NCBI GenBank assembly: GCA_934167225.1
Contig: CAKPLD010000023.1
Location: 1 to 15,407 of the forward strand
DNA: 15,407 nt
Direction of reading: 5' to 3'
From: an uncultured Clostridia bacterium
Lineage (GTDB): Bacteria; Bacillota; Clostridia; TANB77; CAG-508
This document shows, piece after piece, positions 9,186-15,294 of the stretch. Position 1 is the stretch's first letter; every line of letters begins with the position of its first letter. The translations under genes were made by a program, and so were the position numbers. Under the pieces are notes generated by a model, which was not told the origin of the DNA, made no database searches, and saw nothing but the letters and a program-made list of their open reading frames with translations.

Positions 9186-9231
9186 AAAAGCAAAATAAGA
9201 ATGTAGAAGAATACAGGATTATTTTGCTTTT
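9186..9231 (+). terminator. 13-bp perfect inverted repeat, probable hsd operon terminator
   Basis: AAAAGCAAAATAA (9186-9198) is exactly complementary to TTATTTTGCTTTT (9219-9231), with a 20-base loop. It starts 7 bases after the stop of the DUF4268 gene and ends in four T's. The stem is A/T-rich and the T tract short, so termination may be leaky. It ends only 7 bases before the RBS of the next gene (AGGAG, 9238-9242), so in a read-through transcript it would form a hairpin in that gene's leader. Confidence 0.5.
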
Positions 9232-9247
9232 AATTATAGGAGTGTTT

Positions 9248-12073
9248 ATGGAAAAAAACGAAGAAATAATAAATAAATTGTTATCTCAGTATATTAATTT
9301 GCAACTAGAATATGTAAATTTTACCAATTATATGAATAGTAAAATAAGAAATTTATTAATAGAAAATGATATACATTATCAAAGTATTACAAGCAGAGTA
9401 AAAGATGTAGATTCTTTAAAGAAAAAATTATATAAATTAAAAAGTAATCTATATAAGTTAGATGGAGATATAAGAAATTTAAATGATTTAAGTGGAATAA
9501 GAATAATTATTTATGATAGAGATGAAGAAGACATAATAAAAAGACTATTAGAAGAATTTTTTGAAATAAAAATGTATTCTTCACCAAAAGAAAATTACGA
9601 TGCAATAAACATTACGATTTCTTTAAAAGATAGTAGTATATCAAAATTTAATAATATGAAATGTGAAATTCAGATTGTTGTAATTTTATCACATGCACTA
9701 ATAGAGTTTGGACATGATATTTTTTATAAAGATAAAGAAGAATTAAAGAAAAAAGATAATGAAGAATATGAAAAGCTAAAAGATTTATATGACAAATCTT
9801 TTGAAAAGGTAATACAATTAGAAACGACAATGAAGTTAATAAAAACAAGAGCTAATAATATAAAAAATGGACATTATATTTTAAATTCAATTATTGAAGA
9901 TGAATATATACAAAAAATAAGAAATGCGAATGATTGTAATAAAATCAATAAAATAATTGAAGAGTTAAATAGTGCAATAGAGCCTTTATGTAAATCTGAA
10001 AATTCTAAAGAAATAATTATAAAAAATCATTTGATAATTGAATTAGTTAAATCATTTGTGAATATTCCGAATCCAAGGTATGATGAAGATAGTTATTTTT
10101 ACTTTGGTACGTTTAGATATACATATGAACAACTAATTGATGTTCTAAGTAAATATATTTATTTGTGGCAAGATGATTTTGAAAAAATTATTAATACATT
10201 GTATCGATATATAGAACAACAAAATAATGAAGATCTTTTAAAAAAATTAAGTGAAATGATAAAAAGTGTTCTAAAAAGAGATAAAATAAATAATAGTTTT
10301 GGGTTATATAGAACTGTGTTTAATTGGATTGTAGTAAACCCAGAAGAATGTATAAATTTAAAATTAGAAGCAGCAATCGAATATTGTAATTTAGATTTGC
10401 ACTATTCATTAGATGATGGGTACATGAAAATGAAGTTATGTAATAGGGCAATTGCACCAAATAAGAAATACATGGATAACATTAAAAAAATTATTAAAAC
10501 TTATTGTGAAATATTTATAAATAAAAAAGAAATATCAATATTTAATAAAATAAAGTATATGTGTAATATGGATAGAGATTATAAGGAAGCAAAAGAGAAT
10601 TTCAAAGTTGATTGCATGTTAGATTTTTTTAATGAACATTTTGAACAAATAGATGCTTATATAAAGTGGGAATTATACAAGTTTGCAAAAGATCAAGAAA
10701 AAGATTTATTTTATAATAATGAAATTTATAAAAAAATAAAGTCAGATAGAATATGTATATTATATTCATATTTGTATAGTTATTTTTTAGATGATATACC
10801 ATCTAAAAAGCATGAAATAATAGAAGAGGAAAGAGAAAAATATCTAAAGAATTATATTGAAAGTTTTAAAGAGAAAAATGAAAAAGAGATTATAGAAATT
10901 TGTAAATTGATGGATATATATGAAGACGAATTATATAGTCATTATTTCAATATAAGTATTTTTTTATATAATATAGGGAGAAGATATAAAAATGCAATAA
11001 AATTATATGAAAAAACAAATAATATTTATATTTTGCTTGGATTATATGATAAAGAATATTTTAAAATTAATATTAATAATGATGAACAAGTAAAAAAAAT
11101 TTTAAAATATTCGTCATTAGATAAAAATATATTTTCGGAGAGACTATTTAAGCAAATTGTAAATTATTATAATATAGGAAACAGTTATATAGTTGATAAC
11201 TATATATGTAAGATTATATTTAGTAATAAAAAAATATTTAATACACAAGAATATAGGGATAAAGCAATAAATATTGTAAGAGCTTATAATAAAAAAAGAA
11301 TATGTATTTTAAATGGTTGTATTTATATACATAACCAATATGAATTTATAAAGATTCTGAAGAAGCAAAATCTCAACTCTATATTTATTAACCTTAGTTA
11401 CAAACGATTGGATTTTAATGATGAAATATTAATGCAAAAAACATTTGAAGTTTATCCTAATTTAGTGAGAAATTTTATAAGAAAACATTTTAAAAATTAT
11501 AAAGAAAAATTTAATAGAATTAATTCTTTTCCTATTTATGAATGTAGTAATTTTGATAAAGAATTATATAATAATATTCTATTTTGTTTAGAACTATTAA
11601 AAGAAAATGAATATTATAAAGTATCTGAATATGTTAGAATATTAGTTGGAAAGTATAATGAAAATATTTTTAAATATATAAAAGAATTAATAGATAAAAG
11701 AATGTATATAAAAGAAATTGTATATTTATTAAAAATACTAGATGTTTCTATATTAGGCTGGAATGCATTTGAATGTATCTTATCAGTAACTACAGATCAA
11801 GATATTAAGGATGAAATCGAATGTATATTATTTGATACAGTAGCATCAGGAGAATATGGTTTAGCAAATTCTTTTGAGGATAAATACAAATTTTTTAATA
11901 AACTATCAAAAGAAAAAGGAAAACATAATGCAAATGTTATGAAATTTGTAAATGAAGAAAAAGAAAATTTTAGAAGTTTGTACTTAGGAGAAAGATTGAA
12001 AGTAAAGAAAAGAATAATATCTGAAAAAGAAAAATATGACATTTCTAATAAATCACAGGGAGAAGATAACTAA
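9248..12073 (+). CDS. Large protein with N-terminal RelA/SpoT-like nucleotidyltransferase domain and long helical C-terminal region
   Basis: 941 residues from ATG 9248, chosen because AGGAG (9238-9242) lies 5 bases upstream. An earlier in-frame TTG at 9224 sits inside the inverted repeat. Residues about 42-200 resemble a RelA/SpoT synthetase domain: S-R50-V-K52 followed by S56 and lysines 58-60; NDLSGIR (79-85) with the metal-ligand aspartate D80; NYDAIN (116-121) at the place of the G-Y-x-x-I-H guanine-binding loop, keeping Tyr117; and CEIQ (139-142) with the second acidic residue E140, followed by H149 and H156. Known members make (p)ppGpp-type alarmones or, as toxins, pyrophosphorylate adenine nucleotides or tRNA. 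Residues about 205-941 are lysine/asparagine-rich helices without a recognised domain, perhaps TPR- or HEAT-like. No signal peptide was seen. Base composition is visibly more A/T-rich than in the hsd genes. It is probably co-transcribed with the gene 33 bases downstream. The enzymatic role is inferred. Confidence 0.72.
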   Translation: MEKNEEIINKLLSQYINLQLEYVNFTNYMNSKIRNLLIENDIHYQSITSRVKDVDSLKKKLYKLKSNLYKLDGDIRNLNDLSGIRIIIYDRDEEDIIKRLLEEFFEIKMYSSPKENYDAINITISLKDSSISKFNNMKCEIQIVVILSHALIEFGHDIFYKDKEELKKKDNEEYEKLKDLYDKSFEKVIQLETTMKLIKTRANNIKNGHYILNSIIEDEYIQKIRNANDCNKINKIIEELNSAIEPLCKSENSKEIIIKNHLIIELVKSFVNIPNPRYDEDSYFYFGTFRYTYEQLIDVLSKYIYLWQDDFEKIINTLYRYIEQQNNEDLLKKLSEMIKSVLKRDKINNSFGLYRTVFNWIVVNPEECINLKLEAAIEYCNLDLHYSLDDGYMKMKLCNRAIAPNKKYMDNIKKIIKTYCEIFINKKEISIFNKIKYMCNMDRDYKEAKENFKVDCMLDFFNEHFEQIDAYIKWELYKFAKDQEKDLFYNNEIYKKIKSDRICILYSYLYSYFLDDIPSKKHEIIEEEREKYLKNYIESFKEKNEKEIIEICKLMDIYEDELYSHYFNISIFLYNIGRRYKNAIKLYEKTNNIYILLGLYDKEYFKININNDEQVKKILKYSSLDKNIFSERLFKQIVNYYNIGNSYIVDNYICKIIFSNKKIFNTQEYRDKAINIVRAYNKKRICILNGCIYIHNQYEFIKILKKQNLNSIFINLSYKRLDFNDEILMQKTFEVYPNLVRNFIRKHFKNYKEKFNRINSFPIYECSNFDKELYNNILFCLELLKENEYYKVSEYVRILVGKYNENIFKYIKELIDKRMYIKEIVYLLKILDVSILGWNAFECILSVTTDQDIKDEIECILFDTVASGEYGLANSFEDKYKFFNKLSKEKGKHNANVMKFVNEEKENFRSLYLGERLKVKKRIISEKEKYDISNKSQGEDN

Positions 12074-12106
12074 TAAAATATAAAATATAAAATAGTAAGA
12101 GGTAAT

Positions 12107-12961
12107 ATGGAAGAAAAGATAGACAATTATATTAACAATATTAATCAAATATTTATAAATGAATTATATAATCACAGTGATAATTTTAATAAAGCTGGAG
12201 AAAAAGAACTGTTCAATGACTTTATAGAGACATATCTGAGAGCTTATAAAATGTTAAAAAATAATAAGTTGATGGATGGATTAATAATAGCCAGAAGTTC
12301 TTTTGAAATTTTGATGATATTAATAGGAATATATATAAATAAAAAATGTGCAGAAGAGTATTTTAGGGCAGATAGATATGAAAGGTATCAGCAAAGAAGA
12401 AAAGAAAACTCCGAATCAGAAGACTATATGTCACAAAACTATTTGAGAAAAATAGTAAAGAATAGGTGTAAAAATGTTGAAAATGAGTTAAATGAAATTT
12501 ATAAATTTTTATCTTTATATGCTCATCCTACAATATATAGAAATATTTTAAGGAATATTGCAAAACAAAAAATAGATATTTCAAAAATTTACTTTAATGC
12601 AATAATTGCAATACCAGTAATTGCGTTACTTATATTTAATGATTTGAATATAAGTAAAAAAGATATCATGTTAGATATGATAAATTTAAAACAATGGCTA
12701 GAAGTTATTGTAAGTAAATATGAGCTAACAAAAATCAATAAAGTACAACTAAATAGAATTGAACCATTTATGTATAAAGATATTAATCAAGAGTTTTATA
12801 ATAAAAATGAAGAACAGCAGAAGAAAGAGTTAGTTAAAATTCAAAATGAATTTAATAAAAATAAATTAAAAATGGAAGAACTTTATAAAAAAACAGCTAA
12901 TAAACTGGAATATAATGGTATATATAATGTATTTTTAGAAATATTGAAAGAGATAAAATAA
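12107..12961 (+). CDS. Uncharacterised all-helical protein, partner of the RelA/SpoT-like gene
   Basis: 284 residues, not assigned to a family with confidence. The start ATG has AAGAGG (12097-12102) 4 bases upstream. The gap to the preceding gene is 33 bases with no terminator, so the two probably form an operon. The fold appears wholly helical. Residues 61-67 (IARSSFE) and 137-141 (LYAHP) form a pairing I associate with DUF5677-like and related helical proteins, in which an R-S-x-x-E helix packs against a Y-x-H-P helix. It lacks a clear HEPN R-x4-6-H motif. Residues 161-177 are strongly hydrophobic and could be one membrane segment or a buried helix. The last 60 residues are a charged, probably coiled-coil helix. 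It could be an antitoxin, adaptor or sensor for its neighbour; this is inference from context only. Confidence 0.7.
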   Translation: MEEKIDNYINNINQIFINELYNHSDNFNKAGEKELFNDFIETYLRAYKMLKNNKLMDGLIIARSSFEILMILIGIYINKKCAEEYFRADRYERYQQRRKENSESEDYMSQNYLRKIVKNRCKNVENELNEIYKFLSLYAHPTIYRNILRNIAKQKIDISKIYFNAIIAIPVIALLIFNDLNISKKDIMLDMINLKQWLEVIVSKYELTKINKVQLNRIEPFMYKDINQEFYNKNEEQQKKELVKIQNEFNKNKLKMEELYKKTANKLEYNGIYNVFLEILKEIK

Positions 12962-12986
12962 AAGGCGAGAATTAATCTCGCCTTTT
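12960..12986. terminator. Strong bidirectional Rho-independent terminator
   Basis: AAAAGGCGAGA (12960-12970) pairs perfectly with TCTCGCCTTTT (12976-12986) across a 5-base loop, and the flanks are T-rich on both strands. It overlaps the stop codon of the 284-residue gene on the plus strand. It also lies just past the stop of the minus-strand pseudogene, so it serves both converging transcripts and marks the right border of the defence cargo. Confidence 0.92.
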
Positions 12987-12987
12987 A

Positions 12988-13284
12988 CTATTCCTCAAAA
13001 CATCCCATAACTATTTGAGATCCATCTACAAATCCATTTCTATAATACTTCTCATTCCAATAGCAAAGATAATCCATAAAATTCTTATCAAGAGTATCTA
13101 ATTGTTTTTGAACATACTTCTTATTTTGAATAGGTACATTCTTTAATATATTTTCAGATATCTCATCAAAATTAATACAATACTTTTTATCTTAAGGCGA
13201 TAAAGTACAAAATGCAGTTTCCTCTCTATATTCTAACCATTCTTTTAAAATATCATTATCATTAACCTCTCTAAAATTACTCAT
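12988..13284 (-). pseudogene. Small helical gene next to tnpV, broken by one in-frame stop
   Basis: Read on the minus strand from ATG 13284 to TAG 12988-12990, this is a 98-codon frame interrupted only by TAA at codon 31 (13192-13194). The rest reads as a plausible small, acidic, helical protein: it starts MSNFREVNDNDILKEWLEY and the C-terminus has YYRNGFVDGSQ before VMGCFEE. That Y-x-x-G-x-x-x-G ending resembles small accessory proteins of Firmicutes mobile elements, but I cannot name the family. A near-ideal AGGAGGT (complement of 13292-13298) serves the start and overlaps the tnpV stop codon, indicating translational coupling. A single base change from GAA, CAA or AAA would explain the TAA. 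Only a 30-residue peptide would now be made, unless the stop is read through. Confidence 0.75.
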
Positions 13285-13296
13285 ATCTAATACCTC

Positions 13297-13659
13297 CTAC
13301 ACATAAATTAATTCACTTAAAACAGTTTCTTCAGCACGATTTTTAATATTATTCATAGCTTGAACCCATTCTATCTGATTAGTTCGTTTTAAATCTTCAT
13401 TAACACCTTCAGCTTTGGCTAATTTATTAACAATATCTGAAACTCTCTTTTTAGCATTTTCATCAATAAGAGCTAAATGCTTTGATAACTTTCCATTAAG
13501 TAATAATTCAGTATAAAGAACACGTTTATGTTCTTTCAAATAGTTAAGTCTTAAGCGTCCATACTTTCCAATGCTATAATCACTTTTTTTATAATCTTTA
13601 ATATACAAATTAGGAATTAAATAATCTCCTTCTTTGAGATAGGTAATTTTATTATTCAT
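13297..13659 (-). CDS. tnpV: TnpV-family transposon-encoded protein
   Basis: 120 residues, a normal length for TnpV proteins found on Tn4451-like and other integrative elements of Clostridia. Recognisable blocks are YLIPNL (13-18), IGKYGRLRLNYLKEH (30-44), LYTELLLNGKL (48-58), AKAEGV (81-86) and EWVQAMNNIKNRAEE (97-111), ending SELIYV. The RBS GGAGGT (complement of 13667-13672) sits 7 bases before the ATG at 13659. The function of TnpV is not established; its presence is used here as a marker of a mobile element. The downstream small gene is translationally coupled to it. No frame damage is visible. Confidence 0.88.
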   Translation of the reverse strand: MNNKITYLKEGDYLIPNLYIKDYKKSDYSIGKYGRLRLNYLKEHKRVLYTELLLNGKLSKHLALIDENAKKRVSDIVNKLAKAEGVNEDLKRTNQIEWVQAMNNIKNRAEETVLSELIYV

Positions 13660-13719
13660 TTTTTAAACCTCCAAAAATAAATTTTAGGTTTCCCATAAAC
13701 ATCCAAAATATGTAAAAGT

Positions 13720-13741
13720 AAATTGGGGAAAAGTTGGGGAA
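13720..13741 (+). repeat. Tandem pair of 11-base arm-type repeats
   Basis: AAATTGGGGAA (13720-13730) is followed directly by AAGTTGGGGAA (13731-13741), one mismatch apart. Further copies lie at 13791-13801 (inverted) and 13999-14020 (tandem pair). The size, tandem pairing and position next to an integrase with an AP2-like N-terminal arm-binding domain fit integrase arm-type binding sites. Confidence 0.65.
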
Positions 13742-13790
13742 AAACACCTCAAAAAAGTTCAAAAAAACACATAAATGTTCTAAAAACCAT

Positions 13791-13801
13791 TTCCCCAATT
13801 T
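13791..13801 (-). repeat. Inverted copy of the 11-base arm-type repeat
   Basis: TTCCCCAATTT is the exact reverse complement of the AAATTGGGGAA unit at 13720-13730. Its opposite orientation places a possible recombination core between this copy and the pair at 13999-14020. Confidence 0.6.
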
Positions 13802-13850
13802 TTATTGATAAATCAGCTAAAACCCTTGATTTCACTAAATTACATAAACG

Positions 13851-13888
13851 TTTCAAGCACATCTCATAACCCTAAGGTGAGTTTGAAA
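13851..13888. other. Possible recombination core (attachment-site) region
   Basis: Between the two groups of arm-type repeats there is an imperfect dyad: TTTCAA (13851-13856) opposite TTGAAA (13883-13888), enclosing CTCA (13863-13866) opposite TGAG (13878-13881). Tyrosine recombinases act on short inverted core sites, so this is the best-placed candidate. No second copy of it was seen in the window, so it is unproven. Confidence 0.25.
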
Positions 13889-13913
13889 TAATTTCGCTTT
13901 ATGATTTTGATTT

Positions 13914-13948
13914 AATCGTTACAGCTAGAGTGGTTGTAGCGATTTTTT
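13914..13948 (+). terminator. Rho-independent terminator-like hairpin in the non-coding region
   Basis: AATCGTTACAGC (13914-13925) pairs with GTTGTAGCGATT (13933-13944), 12 pairs including two G-U wobbles, around a 7-base loop, followed by T's to 13948. It is oriented for a plus-strand transcript, although no plus-strand gene lies upstream of it within this gap. It could end read-through from the left or terminate a small RNA. Confidence 0.5.
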
Positions 13949-13974
13949 GTTGCCTAAGAATTGGTTGCTATAAT
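13947..13974 (+). promoter_or_regulatory. Candidate plus-strand promoter antisense to the integrase
   Basis: TGCTATAAT (13966-13974) is a consensus extended -10. TTGTTG (13947-13952) is a partial -35 at 16-base spacing. It would drive transcription rightward through the arm-repeat pair into the 3' end of the minus-strand integrase gene. No ORF follows, so the product would be an untranslated or antisense RNA. Confidence 0.35.
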
Positions 13975-13992
13975 GCTTAAAAATAGCACTAT

Positions 13993-14039
13993 TATGTCAA
14001 ATTGGGGAGAAATTGGGGATCAACTTCTAAATTGACATA
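13993..14039. repeat. Inverted repeat framing the right pair of arm-type repeats
   Basis: TATGTCAA (13993-14000) is perfectly complementary to TTGACATA (14032-14039). Between them lie AAATTGGGGAG (13999-14009) and AAATTGGGGAT (14010-14020), two adjacent 11-base units differing only in the last base. The first unit overlaps the inverted-repeat arm. The arrangement looks like a protein-binding region close to the 3' end of the integrase gene. From here to 14155 the sequence is A/T-rich with nothing else recognisable. Confidence 0.6.
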
Positions 14040-14155
14040 GAACCTCTATGAAAAGCTCATTTACAAAAATTATTAAAGTTATTTTTGCAACAAAATAAAC
14101 CAAAAAAATATAAATATGAGAGTTACAAAAAAGATTTATAGATAATATTGAATTT

Positions 14156-15103
14156 CTAATTTGCCTTGCTTGAAATTAACAAATTCTCTAATACATTTCC
14201 AGCAGTCCTATCATGAGATTTTAGTGGGTGAACATAGAAATTGTATGTAGTAGTAATTTGTGCATGACCAAGCCTAGCAGATACTGTTGCAACATCTCTT
14301 ATTGAACTTTCTGTTTTAGGTGCCTTAGTAAAAACTCCTTTTTCAGAAAGATATTGACTAGACTTATTAATATTGATAATACCATTTTTTAAATCAATAT
14401 CACTCCATTCAAGTCCAACAAGTTCACCAAGCCTTGCTCCAGTAAAAATATCAAGTAAAATTGCAGTACGATATTTAATTTGATTGCCTTTTAACTTTTG
14501 CAAATTATCAACAAGAATTTTAGTTTGATCTTCATCATAATGACGTCTTAAAGGCTTAGATGTTTTCGGTGGTTGAACACGTTCAGCAGGATTGCTTACA
14601 ATAAGTTGCCAATATACTGCTCTGTGAAGCATTGCCGATAGCAAACGATGATGTTCTAATATTGTCTTTTGAGATAGGGGCTTTCTTGTTTTCTTTCCAT
14701 TATTGTTTTTTCTTCTAATAATTTGAGTATCTTCTTCAAGTAAATCATAAAATCTCATTATGTCTGTTGGTTTGATTTTATTTAGCTTATAATGTCCAAA
14801 ATATGGAGTGATTCTTGTTTCTAACATACGTTTGTATCTATAATAAGTTGATGGTGCTAGTTCTTTTAATGCATAATCCTTTGTCCATATTTCCACATAT
14901 TGTGCAAATGTTGGGATGTTTCCGTCTACTATTAGTCCACTTTCTACTTCTGTTAGAAATTTTGAAAGTTCTATTTGTGCTTCTGATTTTTTCTTGCAAT
15001 GTATTGTTTTTTGATGTCTTATTGGTCTGCCATCTAGGTCGTATCCTTTGAATACTACTAGCCTGTAACTGTTTTTTCCTCGTTTTTCAATACTACCTGT
15101 CAC
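14156..15103 (-). CDS. int: Tyrosine recombinase (phage/ICE-type integrase) with internal catalytic deletion
   Basis: 315 residues from GTG 15103, with AGGAGG (complement of 15111-15116) 7 bases upstream. Domains: an AP2-like arm-DNA-binding N-terminus (about 1-60), a SAM-like core-binding domain (about 63-170), and a catalytic domain from about 185. Present catalytic residues are R224 in GARLGEL, a lysine in APKTESSIR (K263), H280 in ARLGHA and the nucleophile candidate Y290 in NFYVH. The H-x-x-R box normally found between the lysine and the G-H motif is missing: residues 263 and 280 are only 17 apart, where relatives have roughly 80-90 residues. Length also falls short of the usual 380-400. 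The frame is kept, so this is a clean in-frame internal deletion near residues 270-273 (about 14288-14296). The protein may still bind DNA but should not recombine it. Excision of the element would then need another enzyme. Confidence 0.85.
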   Translation of the reverse strand: MTGSIEKRGKNSYRLVVFKGYDLDGRPIRHQKTIHCKKKSEAQIELSKFLTEVESGLIVDGNIPTFAQYVEIWTKDYALKELAPSTYYRYKRMLETRITPYFGHYKLNKIKPTDIMRFYDLLEEDTQIIRRKNNNGKKTRKPLSQKTILEHHRLLSAMLHRAVYWQLIVSNPAERVQPPKTSKPLRRHYDEDQTKILVDNLQKLKGNQIKYRTAILLDIFTGARLGELVGLEWSDIDLKNGIININKSSQYLSEKGVFTKAPKTESSIRDVATVSARLGHAQITTTYNFYVHPLKSHDRTAGNVLENLLISSKAN

Positions 15104-15156
15104 TTTTTTGCCTCCTTTCTGTTGTTTTTAGTAATTGTTTGTATTACTATGTTTTT

Positions 15157-15184
15157 ATTGTAACATTTTTTGATTTGAAAACAA
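15157..15184 (-). promoter_or_regulatory. int: Probable integrase promoter
   Basis: Read on the minus strand, TGTTACAAT (complement of 15157-15165) is an extended -10. TTGTTT (complement of 15179-15184) is a partial -35 at 16-base spacing. It lies about 55 bases before the GTG start of the integrase. Confidence 0.4.
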
Positions 15185-15252
15185 AACCCGACAGGGGATA
15201 TGAGTGGGAAAATCGGAAAATGTAGGGGAAATATAGATTAAATTAAAAAATA

Positions 15253-15261
15253 TGTTATAAT
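15253..15261 (+). promoter_or_regulatory. Extended -10 promoter of the P-loop kinase gene
   Basis: TGTTATAAT at 15253-15261 combines a TG extension with a consensus TATAAT (15256-15261), 33 bases before the start codon at 15295. No good -35 was found, which is common for extended -10 promoters. The promoter is divergent from that of the integrase. Confidence 0.5.
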
Positions 15262-15294
15262 GTTAAATATAAATAGTAAATGAAGGAGAAAAAA

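Noticed and set aside
9224..9247. TTG at 9224 (or GTG at 9242) as the start of the RelA/SpoT-like gene
   Set aside because: The TTG is within the inverted repeat and has no RBS. The GTG overlaps the AGGAG that serves ATG 9248.
12107..12961. HEPN RNase assignment for the 284-residue protein
   Set aside because: All-helical character and operon context suggest HEPN, but no R-x4-6-H catalytic motif is visible. The only good motif is Y-A-H-P at 138-141, not preceded by a suitable arginine.
13660..14155. CRISPR-like or plasmid replication iterons for the AAATTGGGGAA repeats
   Set aside because: Five short units, in pairs, with irregular spacing and one inverted do not make a CRISPR array. No replication initiator gene is nearby, while an integrase with an arm-binding domain is.
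14815..15051. 78-codon plus-strand frame antisense to the integrase
   Set aside because: It is the complement of a conserved integrase domain, and its predicted protein is a hydrophobic string typical of antisense shadows.
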